Origin: VAXT01 sp963850415 | GTDB lineage: Bacteria; Actinomycetota; Thermoleophilia; Gaiellales; Gaiellaceae | Assembly (NCBI GenBank): GCA_963850415.1 | Contig: CAWKLE010000002.1 | Location: 558,001-622,000 of the forward strand | Direction: 5' to 3' | DNA length: 64,000 nucleotides | In this document: positions 33,469 through 41,537 of the stretch, in pieces | Layout: every line of letters starts with the position of its first letter | How positions within the stretch are numbered: position 1 is the first letter of the stretch | The notes under the pieces: generated by a model | What the model saw: only the letters and a program-made list of their open reading frames with translations | Databases searched by the model: none | Told to the model about the DNA's origin: nothing | Program-made: the position numbers and the translations under genes

Positions 33469-34576
33469 ACCTGGCGCCGCCGAGGACGGCCTTGCACCAC
33501 GCGTACGAGCCGGTCGGGCTGCAGGCCCTCGTCGCGGTCCCGCCGTCCCCGTAGGCCGCGGAGATCGACTGTGCGATGCGAGTCGCCAGCGCCTGCACCT
33601 GCGCAGGCGTCGCGCCCGGCGGATGCTCGTTCCACGCGAAGCCGATACGCCCGTCCGGATACGGGTTGCGGATCGCCCAGGCTCGCGACGCATAGACCTC
33701 GAGGCTCGCGAGCGTCTCCATCTGCGCGAGCGAGATGCGGTTGTTCCCGTAGCCCTTCGCATCCCGCCAGTAGGCCGTCGTCAGCGGCACGTACGCACGG
33801 TCGAAGAGGGCGCGTGCGGGTGCGGCCTGGGGCGGTCCCGCGAACGCGAGCCGGGCCGGGTGCTCCGTGAACTCGTTGAGCAGGGTCGAACGAGCGCCGA
33901 CCTTCGAGCCTGCGACGCAGACGCGGGAGCAACTCGGGTACGCCTCCTGCGCCCACCACGCTACGTACGGCGACACCGCGATCCACCAGGCCGCGTTGCC
34001 GAGCCAGGCCTCGAGCTGTCCCTTGTAGGGGCCGAAGTTGACGAGCTGTTGCCCGAGACCGACGGCGAAGACGGCGCCCTGCTGCGGCGGCGCGCCGCGC
34101 GGTCCGGTGTAGAGGCCCCGGATCGCATCGCGGGCTCTCGCCTGCGCGACCGGCTTTGTGCGGACCGCGCTCGAGAGCTCGTTGATCGCCCACGTGTCGC
34201 GGGCCGGCTCGTATCCGACTGCCGCCATGCGCTGACGGAAGAGCCGCCCTTTCGCCGACCAGCTCGCCGGCTTCGCCTTCGCCCAGGCGCCCATGTTGAA
34301 CTCGGCGAGTGCGTGGAAGCTCGGGCCCTTCGCGTGGATCGCGGCCACGGCCGCCTGCCCGCGAGGCTTCGTCTTGTCGCCGATCGCGGTCAAGACGACG
34401 TAGTAGCTCGCGCAGGGCGTCTGGTTCGCGGCCAGGGCGGAGGTGAGCGTCTCCCAGCCGTTCTGGCCGTACACCAGGACCTGCGCCTGGTACGGGCACG
34501 ACGCCCGCGAAGGGCTGCCCGGCGACGCAACCGCCGCGGCGACGAGGCAGGTTGCCAGGACGACCGCGCTCCTCAT
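33434..34576 (-). CDS. Secreted Trp/Tyr-rich protein of unknown function
   Basis: From ATG 34576 the 380-residue protein has a signal peptide (MRSAVVLATCLVAAAVASPG) and a long mature part with repeated aromatic segments: LGNAAWWIAVSPYVAWWAQEAYP, PLTTAYWRDAKGYGNN, IGFAWNEHPPG. Alternating strands and helices with acidic residues after strands (AINELSS, WAQEAYP) suggest a barrel such as a glycoside hydrolase, but I see no diagnostic family motif. Cys pairs (CPYQAQ, TPCASYY, CSRVC) may form disulfides outside the membrane. It lies opposite in direction between the PPDK regulator and ppdK. Confidence 0.75.
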   Translation of the reverse strand: MRSAVVLATCLVAAAVASPGSPSRASCPYQAQVLVYGQNGWETLTSALAANQTPCASYYVVLTAIGDKTKPRGQAAVAAIHAKGPSFHALAEFNMGAWAKAKPASWSAKGRLFRQRMAAVGYEPARDTWAINELSSAVRTKPVAQARARDAIRGLYTGPRGAPPQQGAVFAVGLGQQLVNFGPYKGQLEAWLGNAAWWIAVSPYVAWWAQEAYPSCSRVCVAGSKVGARSTLLNEFTEHPARLAFAGPPQAAPARALFDRAYVPLTTAYWRDAKGYGNNRISLAQMETLASLEVYASRAWAIRNPYPDGRIGFAWNEHPPGATPAQVQALATRIAQSISAAYGDGGTATRACSPTGSYAWCKAVLGGARFNPGWATFASW

Positions 34577-34611
34577 GCGTTTCCCGTTCCCGGCACGGGA
34601 TACTGGAAACC

Positions 34612-34776
34612 GTGCCCACGCCGAAGCCACCCGTTCCCGCCTGGCGCTGGGCCGTCTGGTTCTCGGTGCTCGGCGCCGCCATGTTCGTCTTCTACGTTCT
34701 GCTCACACCCGTTTGGCTAGGGTTGCGCGCTCTCGCGTGGCTTGCAGACCGGACGTCACGGACGGCGCTGCCTTAA
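34612..34776 (+). CDS. 54-residue single-span membrane protein
   Basis: GTG 34612 opens a small frame encoding PTPKPPVPAWRWAVWFSVLG, a membrane helix (about 12-36) and a short basic tail. GATACT ends 7 bases before the GTG, in the divergent gap to the secreted protein. It ends 31 bases before ppdK. The proline-rich start and single helix are consistent with a real small membrane protein of unknown role. Confidence 0.6.
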   Translation: MPTPKPPVPAWRWAVWFSVLGAAMFVFYVLLTPVWLGLRALAWLADRTSRTALP

Positions 34777-34807
34777 GTCGCGGCACCTGTGGGAAGATTT
34801 GGAGAGC

Positions 34808-37414
34808 GTGGCCCCGAACCGCTTCGTCTACGACTTCGACGAGCCCTCCGAGGGAGGTCGCGACCTGCTCGGAGGCAAAGGCGTCGGGCTCGCGGAGATG
34901 ACCCAGCTCGGCGTGCCCGTTCCGGCCGGCTTCACGATCGCGACCGACGCCTGCCGCGCGTACACCGAGAGCGGCGGCCAGCTGCCTGACGGCCTCGAGG
35001 CCGAGGTCGACCGCCACCTGACCTCGCTCGAGGAGAAGACCGGCAAGCGCTTCGGCGACGCGGACGACCCGCTCCTCGTCTCCGTGCGCTCGGGCGCGGC
35101 GGTCTCGATGCCGGGGATGATGGACACGATCCTCAACCTCGGGCTGAACGACGACGCTGTGCGCGGGCTCGCCGAGCGGACCGGCAACCCGCGGTTCGCC
35201 AACGACTCGTATCGGCGCCTGATCCAGATGTACGGCGAGGTCGTCGACGGAGTCGGCGGGCATCTGTTCGAGGAGGCCCTCTCGAGGCTGAAGGACGAGC
35301 GCGGCGCCGCGCTCGACGTCGACCTGTCCGCGGAGGACATGGCCGGGCTGGTCGAGACCTTCAAGGCCATCTACGAGAGCGAGACGGACAGTGGCTTCCC
35401 GCAGGAGGCGCGCGAGCAGCTCTCACGCGCCGTCCGCGCCGTGTTCGAGTCCTGGGACAACCCGCGCGCACAGGTCTACCGGCGGGCGCATCACATCTCC
35501 GACGAGCTGGGGACGGCCGTCAACGTCGTCCAGATGGTCTTCGGCAACAAGGGCGACGAGTCGGGGACCGGCGTCGCCTTCACACGCGACCCGTCGACCG
35601 GCGAGGCCGGGCTGTACGGCGAGTTCCTGGCCGACGCGCAGGGCGAGGACGTCGTCGCCGGGATCCGGACGCCCGAGCCGCTCGGGCGCATGCAGGCCAG
35701 CATGCCGGACGCCTTCGAGGAGCTGACCGCGACGATGCGGCGCCTCGAGGAGCACTACCGCGACGTGCAGGACATCGAGTTCACCGTCGAGGACGGGAGG
35801 CTCTACCTGTTGCAGACGCGCAGCGCGAAGCGGACGGCCGCGGCGGCGCTTCGCTCCGCGGTCGACATGGTCGACGAGGGGCTGATCTCACGCGAGGACG
35901 CAGTCGTCCGCATCGATCCCGGCCAGCTCGACCAGCTCCTGCACCCGATGATCGATCCCGCGGCGAGCGTCGAGGTCGTCGCGCAGGGGCTGAACGCCTC
36001 GCCGGGCGCGGCCTCGGGGAAGATCGTCTTCGATGCCGACACCGCGGCCGAGCGCGGGAAGAACGGCGAGAGCGTGATCCTCGTCCGCTGGGAGACGACG
36101 CCGGACGACATCCACGGGATGATCGCGGCGAAGGGGATCCTGACCGCGCACGGGGGCATGACCTCGCATGCAGCGGTCGTCGCCCGCGGGATGGGCAAGC
36201 CGTGCGTGGCCGGCTGCGAGGCGCTCACGGTCGACGCGGCGGCCCGGACCGCGGCGCTCGACGGCCACGAGCTCGCCGAGGGCGACGTGATCACGATCGA
36301 CGGCGGCACGGGACGCGTCATCCTCGGGCCGGTCGACCTCGTCCCGCCGCAGATCAACGAGGACTTCGAGACGATCCTCGGCTGGGCGGACGGCATGCGG
36401 CGCCTGAAGGTGCGCGCGAACGCGGACACGCCCGACGACGCCGCCAAGGCGCGCGAGTTCGGGGCGCAGGGCATCGGGCTCTGCCGCACCGAGCACATGT
36501 TCATGGCCGAGGACCGGCTCCCGGTCGTCCGCGAGATGATCATGGCCTCGAGCGAGGAGGAGCGGCGCCGCGCCCTAGACAAGCTGCTCCCGCACCAGCA
36601 GGCGGACTTCGAGGGCATCTTCGAGGCGATGGCGGGGCTGCCGGTCACGATCCGGCTGCTCGACCCGCCGCTGCACGAGTTCCTGCCACCGCTCGACGAG
36701 GCCACGGACGACAAGATGCGAGAGCGCATCCGGGCGCTGCAGGAAGCGAATCCAATGCTCGGCACGCGTGGCTGCCGTCTCGGCCTGATGTTCCCCGAGA
36801 TCTACGAGATGCAGGTGCGCGCGATCGTGCGCGCCGCGCTCGCGGTGCAGGAGCGCACGGGCGACGCGCCGCTGGTCGAGATCATGCACCCGCTCGTCGG
36901 CTTCGGCGAGGAGCTGAGGCGCCTGCGGGCGCTCACGATCGCGACGGCTGACGAGGAGGGCGAGCTCGAGTACCGCGTCGGGACGATGATCGAGCTCCCG
37001 CGCGCGTGCGTGCGAGCGGACGAGATCGCCGAGCACGCCGACTTCTTCTCGTTCGGGACGAACGACCTCACCCAGACGGCGCTCGGCTTCTCGCGCGACG
37101 ACGCGGAGGGCAAGTTCCTGACGCGCTACCTCGAGGACGGCGTGCTCGAGCGGAACCCGTTCGAGACGATCGACCAGGGCGGGGTCGGCGAGCTGATGCG
37201 CCTGGCCGTCGAGCGCGGGCGCAGCGTCAAGGACGACCTGAAGATGGGCATCTGCGGAGAGCACGGAGGCGAGCCGAAGTCGGTCGGGTTCTGCCACGAG
37301 CTCGGCCTCGAGTACGTTTCCTGCTCGCCGTACCGCGTCCCGCTGGCGCGCCTCGCCGCGGCCCAGGCGGCGCTCAATGAAGCAGGCGTCGAAGCCGTCG
37401 CGTCCGGCGGCTAG
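34808..37414 (+). CDS. ppdK: Pyruvate, phosphate dikinase
   Basis: The 868-residue enzyme interconverts pyruvate, ATP and Pi with PEP, AMP and PPi. The N-terminal ATP-grasp part begins NRFVYDFDE with LLGGKGVGLAEM. The swivel domain holds the phospho-His motif GGMTSHAAVVARGMGKPCV, with the Thr target of the regulator two residues before the His. The C-terminal PEP-binding barrel includes GLCRTEHMF, SFGTNDLTQTALGFSRDD and GICGEHGG with the catalytic Cys. GTG 34808 follows GGAGAG. The stop shares CTAG with the convergent rhomboid gene. Confidence 0.97.
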   Translation: MAPNRFVYDFDEPSEGGRDLLGGKGVGLAEMTQLGVPVPAGFTIATDACRAYTESGGQLPDGLEAEVDRHLTSLEEKTGKRFGDADDPLLVSVRSGAAVSMPGMMDTILNLGLNDDAVRGLAERTGNPRFANDSYRRLIQMYGEVVDGVGGHLFEEALSRLKDERGAALDVDLSAEDMAGLVETFKAIYESETDSGFPQEAREQLSRAVRAVFESWDNPRAQVYRRAHHISDELGTAVNVVQMVFGNKGDESGTGVAFTRDPSTGEAGLYGEFLADAQGEDVVAGIRTPEPLGRMQASMPDAFEELTATMRRLEEHYRDVQDIEFTVEDGRLYLLQTRSAKRTAAAALRSAVDMVDEGLISREDAVVRIDPGQLDQLLHPMIDPAASVEVVAQGLNASPGAASGKIVFDADTAAERGKNGESVILVRWETTPDDIHGMIAAKGILTAHGGMTSHAAVVARGMGKPCVAGCEALTVDAAARTAALDGHELAEGDVITIDGGTGRVILGPVDLVPPQINEDFETILGWADGMRRLKVRANADTPDDAAKAREFGAQGIGLCRTEHMFMAEDRLPVVREMIMASSEEERRRALDKLLPHQQADFEGIFEAMAGLPVTIRLLDPPLHEFLPPLDEATDDKMRERIRALQEANPMLGTRGCRLGLMFPEIYEMQVRAIVRAALAVQERTGDAPLVEIMHPLVGFGEELRRLRALTIATADEEGELEYRVGTMIELPRACVRADEIAEHADFFSFGTNDLTQTALGFSRDDAEGKFLTRYLEDGVLERNPFETIDQGGVGELMRLAVERGRSVKDDLKMGICGEHGGEPKSVGFCHELGLEYVSCSPYRVPLARLAAAQAALNEAGVEAVASGG

Positions 37415-38274
37415 GCCGCGAGGCCCTGCACCCGGAAATAGGCCACCAGGAGGCTGGCCACCCCGACGGCGATCACCCCGGCGACTCCGAGCACTCCCGG
37501 GCGCCCGTAGATCCCGTGCGTGCGGCCGAGGCGCGAGAACGCGAGCATGCTCAGCGCGCCGCCGATCAGCCCCCCGACGTGGCCGCCGACCGAGATGTTC
37601 GGAATCGCGAACGTGAACACGAGGTTGATCGCGATCAGCCCGAACGCCTGGCCGCCGAGGACCTTGCTCCCCTGCAGCTCGAGCACGAGCGCCGCGCCGA
37701 GGATCCCGAAGATCGCGCCTGACGCGCCGACCGTGACCACGTTCGGGCTGAAGATGATCGCGCCCGCCGAGCCGGCGAGACCGGAGACGAGGTAGATCGC
37801 GAGGAACCGCCCGCGCCCGATCGCCTGCTCGACCGGAGTGCCGATAAACCAGAGGACGAGCATGTTCATCCCGAGGTGGATCAGGCTCGCATGGAGGAAC
37901 GCGGCGGTGATCAGCCGCCACCACTCTCCCTGGTCGAGCCCGCCCGGAACGAAGAGGGCGCCCTTCGCGAACAGGGTCCCGGACACCTGGCCCAGCGTGG
38001 AGCCCTGCGCGAGGTTGATCAGGAAGACGAGGACGTTGATCCCGATCAGGATCTTGGTCACGAGCGCGCCCTGGCCCTCGTAGGAGACGCGCCGCACGCC
38101 CTGGGTCACCCGCGCCGGGCCCTGAACGCGACCCGCGTGGTCCGGGCACCTGATCCCGACCGGGGCGAAGACCATGCAGTCCGGGCAGATGCCGCGTCCG
38201 CACTCGGAGCAGGAGACGCCCGTCTCCCGGTTTGGGTGCCGGTAGCAGTACATCTTGGTCTGCTCGGTGGCCAC
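37411..38274 (-). CDS. Rhomboid protease with N-terminal zinc-ribbon
   Basis: The 287-residue protein starts with a B-box-like zinc-binding segment (CYRHPN...CSECGRGICPDC...CPDH, about 9-47). A six-to-seven-helix rhomboid domain follows, with WWRLITAAFLHASLIHLGMNM, the catalytic Ser in VGASGAIFG and the catalytic His in VGGHVGGLIGG. It should cleave membrane proteins inside the bilayer. Such zinc-ribbon rhomboids are common in actinobacteria. TACGCT lies 6 bases before the GTG start, overlapping the comB promoter. Confidence 0.94.
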   Translation of the reverse strand: MATEQTKMYCYRHPNRETGVSCSECGRGICPDCMVFAPVGIRCPDHAGRVQGPARVTQGVRRVSYEGQGALVTKILIGINVLVFLINLAQGSTLGQVSGTLFAKGALFVPGGLDQGEWWRLITAAFLHASLIHLGMNMLVLWFIGTPVEQAIGRGRFLAIYLVSGLAGSAGAIIFSPNVVTVGASGAIFGILGAALVLELQGSKVLGGQAFGLIAINLVFTFAIPNISVGGHVGGLIGGALSMLAFSRLGRTHGIYGRPGVLGVAGVIAVGVASLLVAYFRVQGLAA

Positions 38275-38294
38275 GGAGGTAGCGTAGTGGGGGG
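38275..38294. promoter_or_regulatory. 20-bp divergent promoter with interleaved -10 elements
   Basis: The gap between rhomboid (GTG 38274, minus) and comB (ATG 38295, plus) is only 20 bases. TACGCT on the minus strand (38286-38281) overlaps TAGCGT on the plus strand (38280-38285) by five bases, so the two promoters cannot be bound at once. The minus site is 6 bases and the plus site 9 bases from its start codon. Confidence 0.55.
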
Positions 38295-38981
38295 ATGCGC
38301 GTCCACGTCGCCTTTACGCCCGGGGAGGTGACGAGCGCACCTGTCGGGATCGTCGTGGACGTTCTGCGGGCCACGTCGACGATCGCGCAGGCGCTCGCCT
38401 CCGGCTACGAGCGCGTCTACTGCTGCCGCGAGATAGAGCAGGCGAAAGCGCTCAGGGACGAGCTGGGGGAGGGCCTGCTCGGCGGTGAGCGGAACGCGGT
38501 CCGGATCGAGGGCTTCGACGTCGGCGCGTCGCCGCGCGAGTTCGTCGGTGAGCCGCGAGCACCGGCGGTGATCTTCTCGACGACGAACGGGACGCGCGCG
38601 ATCCTCGAGACGGCGTCGCGGGCCGACGAGGTCCTGCTCGGGAGCCTGCTCAACCTCGAAGCCGTCGCGGGCGCGGCCCGCGAGCGTGGGGAGGACGTGC
38701 TGATCGTGTGCGCGGGCTTCCAGGGCGAGTTCGCGCTCGACGACGCCTACTGCGCCGGCCGGATCGTCCAGCTGCTCGGAGCCGAGCCCTCCGACGCGGC
38801 GAAGGCCGCGGAGGCGATCGCCCGTGCGTGGCCGGACGCCCACGAGGGACTCCTCGCCCGGACGTACGGCCCGCCCGGACTCGAAGAGGACATAGCGTTC
38901 TGCGCGCAGGTGAGCGTCCTCGACGTCGTCCCGCGCCTTCGCCGAATGGTCGACGGCGCCGCGGAGATCACTGCTCGCTAA
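38295..38981 (+). CDS. comB: 2-phosphosulfolactate phosphatase-like protein (ComB family)
   Basis: This 228-residue protein shows the ComB signature: VVDVLRATSTIAQALASG, STTNGTRAI and ADEVLLGSLLNLEAVA, with VCAGFQGEFALDDAYCAG. In methanogens ComB makes sulfolactate for coenzyme M. In actinobacteria its substrate is unproven, and no other coenzyme M gene is in view. Codon use is like its neighbours. It is followed after 10 bases by a VOC protein gene. Confidence 0.87.
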   Translation: MRVHVAFTPGEVTSAPVGIVVDVLRATSTIAQALASGYERVYCCREIEQAKALRDELGEGLLGGERNAVRIEGFDVGASPREFVGEPRAPAVIFSTTNGTRAILETASRADEVLLGSLLNLEAVAGAARERGEDVLIVCAGFQGEFALDDAYCAGRIVQLLGAEPSDAAKAAEAIARAWPDAHEGLLARTYGPPGLEEDIAFCAQVSVLDVVPRLRRMVDGAAEITAR

Positions 38982-38991
38982 CGTCCAGTCT

Positions 38992-39393
38992 GTGCCCGGG
39001 GAGACCGTTCACGTCCGGTACATGGTCGACGACGTGGAGGCGGCGATCGCCTTCTACACGACGCATTTCGGCTTCGAGCTGCTGACCGACCAGGCGCCTG
39101 CGTTCGCCGACGTTCAACGGGGCAATCTCCGGTTGCTCCTCAGCGGGCCGCAGAGCTCGGCGGCGCGCCCGATGCCGGACGGACGACAGCCCGGGCCTGG
39201 GGGCTGGAATCGCATTCATCTGCTGGTCGACGACATCGCCGCCGAAGTGGAGCGCCTGCGAGAGGCCGGGCTCTCGTTCCGCCACGACATCGTCAAAGGC
39301 CCGGGCGGCTCGCAGATCCTGGTCGACGACCCGGCGGGCAATCCGGTCGAGCTCTTCCAGCCACGGACCTCGACTCGGAAAGGAGACACATGA
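38992..39393 (+). CDS. VOC-superfamily (glyoxalase/dioxygenase-like) protein
   Basis: The 133-residue protein forms two beta-alpha-beta-beta-beta modules: VRYMVDDVEAAIAFYTTHFGFEL and NRIHLLVDDIAAEVERLREAG, ending with VDDPAGNPVELFQ. Residues corresponding to metal ligands are partly kept (His of RIHLLV, Glu of VELFQ). The substrate cannot be read from sequence. GTG 38992 is 10 bases after comB and the stop overlaps the next ATG, so the three genes look like one operon. Confidence 0.82.
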   Translation: MPGETVHVRYMVDDVEAAIAFYTTHFGFELLTDQAPAFADVQRGNLRLLLSGPQSSAARPMPDGRQPGPGGWNRIHLLVDDIAAEVERLREAGLSFRHDIVKGPGGSQILVDDPAGNPVELFQPRTSTRKGDT

Positions 39394-39938
39394 AGATTGC
39401 GACGATCGGCAGGGGAAACATCGGCGGCGGGCTTGCGAAGCGCTGGCGCGCCACGGGGCACGACGTGACCGAGTTCGGCAGCGAGGGAGGTAACGCCACG
39501 GGGTCGGACGCGGTGCTCGTCGCGATTCCGTCGAACGCGATCGAGAACGCGTTCACCAAGGTGGCCGGGATCGAGGACGCGGTCGTGATCGACGCGACGA
39601 ACGCGTTCACCGGTCGCGAGGAGGGCTTCGACTCGCTCGCGCACCAGGTCAAGTCGCACGTGAGCGGTCCTGTAGCAAAAGCGTTCAACTGCAATTTCGC
39701 GGCGATCTACGACGAGCTCGACACGCAGCGGGTCCCGCCCTGCAACCTCTATGCGGCCGAAGACGGAGCGGTCGGGGTGACGGAGCTCCTGATCCGTGAC
39801 GCCGGGTTCCATCCGGTCTCGGTCGGCGGGCTCGGAAGCGCGCGCATGCTCGAGGACCACCTCGGCCTGATGATGGCGATCACCGAGGGCGGGCTCGGCC
39901 GTTTCTTCTACCGTTACGCAAGGCCAGGAGAGCTCTAG
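39390..39938 (+). CDS. F420/NADP-type reductase (Rossmann oxidoreductase)
   Basis: The 182-residue protein begins with a Rossmann motif (MKIATIGRGNIGGGLAKRWRATGHDV) and continues AVLVAIPSNAIENAF, VVIDATNAF and SGPVAKAFN, the layout of NADPH-dependent F420 reductases and related NAD-binding domain-2 proteins. The F420 substrate is an inference. AAAGGAGA just before the ATG is one of the few classical ribosome sites in the window. Confidence 0.82.
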   Translation: MKIATIGRGNIGGGLAKRWRATGHDVTEFGSEGGNATGSDAVLVAIPSNAIENAFTKVAGIEDAVVIDATNAFTGREEGFDSLAHQVKSHVSGPVAKAFNCNFAAIYDELDTQRVPPCNLYAAEDGAVGVTELLIRDAGFHPVSVGGLGSARMLEDHLGLMMAITEGGLGRFFYRYARPGEL

Positions 39939-39965
39939 AACGCCCACGCACGAGCATCTGATCCC

Positions 39966-41492
39966 GTGACCGAGTCGCAACGGCGAGTGCGGCTCATCTT
40001 CGGCGCGCTCCTGCTCGTCCTGCTGCTCGCCGCGCTCGACCAGACGATCGTCTCGACGGCGCTGCCGACGATCGTCGGCGAGCTCGGCGGCCTCGACCAC
40101 CTCTCGTGGGTCGTGACCGCGTACCTCCTGACCGCGACCGTCTCCGGGCCGCTGTACGGCAAGCTCGGGGACCTCTTCGGCCGCAAGATCGTGCTCCAGG
40201 CCGCGATCGTGATCTTCCTCGTCGGCTCCGCGCTCTGCGGCCTCTCCCAGAGCATGGGCCAGCTGATCGCCTTCCGTGCCCTGCAGGGTCTCGGCGCCGG
40301 CGGCCTGATCGTGGTCACGCTCGCAGTCGTCGGCGACATCATCCCCCCGCGCGAGCGGGGCAAGTACCAGGGCTACTTCGGCGCGGTCTTCGGGCTCGCG
40401 ACGATCATCGGGCCGCTGCTCGGCGGGTTCTTCGTCGACAGCCTGAGCTGGCGCTGGATCTTCTACGTCAACCTCCCGGTCGGGATCCTCGCGTTGGCGG
40501 TGATCGGGGTTGCGTTCCACGCGCCGACGGAGGTGCGCCGGCACGCGATGGACTATCTCGGCGCCGCCCTGCTCGCGGGGACGCTGACGTCGATCGTGCT
40601 CTTCACGAGCCTCGGCGGGACGACCTGGGCGTGGGGGTCGCCGCAGATCATCGGGCTGATCGTCCTGAGCATCGTGCTGCTGCCCGCATTCGTCTTCGTC
40701 GAGAGCAGGGCCGAGGAGCCGATCCTGCCGCTGACGCTCTTCCGGAACAAGACATTCGCGACGACGAGCGCCGTCGGCTTCATCGTCGGCTTCGCGCTCT
40801 TCGGAGCGGTCACCTTCCTCCCGCTGTACCTGCAGGTGACGAAGGGGTCGAGCCCGACGCGATCCGGTCTCGAGCTGACGCCGCTCATGGGCGGGCTCCT
40901 CGTCACGTCGATCGTGAGCGGCAACCTGATCACGCGCTGGGGCAGGTACCGGCCGTTTCCGATCGTCGGGACGGCCGTGATGGCGATCGGCCTCTACCTG
41001 CTCTCGGGGCTCGAGGCCGAGACGCCGACCTGGCACGCGCTGATCGCCGGGGTCGTCCTCGGTCTCGGCCTCGGCGGGGTGATGCAGGTGCTCGTGCTCG
41101 CGGTGCAGAACGCCGTCGACCCGCGGCAGATGGGCGTCGCGACCTCCGGGTCGACGCTGTTTCGCCAGATCGGAGGCTCGATCGGCGTCTCGATCTTCGG
41201 CGCGATCTTCGCGAACCGTCTGCACGTGGAGGTCGCCTCGCGCTTCCCGCCGGGAGCTCACGCGCCGCAGGCGGGCAACCCGGCGGCGATCCGTGCGCTT
41301 CCACCCGAGGTGCGATCGCTGTTCGAGCAGGCGTTCGCAGCGGCGCTGCATCCAGTCTTCCTGACCGCGGCGGGGGTCTCGGTGATCGCGTTCGCGCTCA
41401 CGTGGCTGATCCCGGCGCTTCCGCTCCGCGACTCGGTCGAGCTGGCGCCCGAGGTTCCGCCGGCTGCGGAGCCCGTTTCGTCGCGCACCTAG
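39966..41492 (+). CDS. MFS drug exporter, DHA2 (14-helix) family
   Basis: The 508-residue protein has 13-14 hydrophobic segments with DHA2 motifs: LDQTIVSTALPTIVGELGG in helix 1, GKLGDLFGRK after helix 2, and the motif C-like GFFVDSLSWRWIFYVNLPVG. The family exports hydrophobic drugs, dyes or lipids by proton antiport. No regulator gene is adjacent. The GTG start at 39966 is the first good start before helix 1. The extended C-terminal loop (EVASRFPPGAHAPQAG) is extracytoplasmic. Confidence 0.93.
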   Translation: MTESQRRVRLIFGALLLVLLLAALDQTIVSTALPTIVGELGGLDHLSWVVTAYLLTATVSGPLYGKLGDLFGRKIVLQAAIVIFLVGSALCGLSQSMGQLIAFRALQGLGAGGLIVVTLAVVGDIIPPRERGKYQGYFGAVFGLATIIGPLLGGFFVDSLSWRWIFYVNLPVGILALAVIGVAFHAPTEVRRHAMDYLGAALLAGTLTSIVLFTSLGGTTWAWGSPQIIGLIVLSIVLLPAFVFVESRAEEPILPLTLFRNKTFATTSAVGFIVGFALFGAVTFLPLYLQVTKGSSPTRSGLELTPLMGGLLVTSIVSGNLITRWGRYRPFPIVGTAVMAIGLYLLSGLEAETPTWHALIAGVVLGLGLGGVMQVLVLAVQNAVDPRQMGVATSGSTLFRQIGGSIGVSIFGAIFANRLHVEVASRFPPGAHAPQAGNPAAIRALPPEVRSLFEQAFAAALHPVFLTAAGVSVIAFALTWLIPALPLRDSVELAPEVPPAAEPVSSRT

Positions 41493-41498
41493 GGCGAT

Positions 41499-41537
41499 TT
41501 GACAGCGAACACGTGTTCGTGTAGAACATACGTTCGT
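41499..41537 (+). promoter_or_regulatory. SOS promoter of imuB with two LexA boxes
   Basis: A perfect -35 TTGACA (41499-41504) and TAGAAC (41522-41527, 17-base spacer) bracket the actinobacterial LexA/Cheo box CGAACACGTGTTCG (41506-41519). A second box GAACATACGTTC (41524-41535) covers the -10 and likely start site. Both fit GAAC-N4-GTTC. LexA bound at either site would block transcription. Confidence 0.85.
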
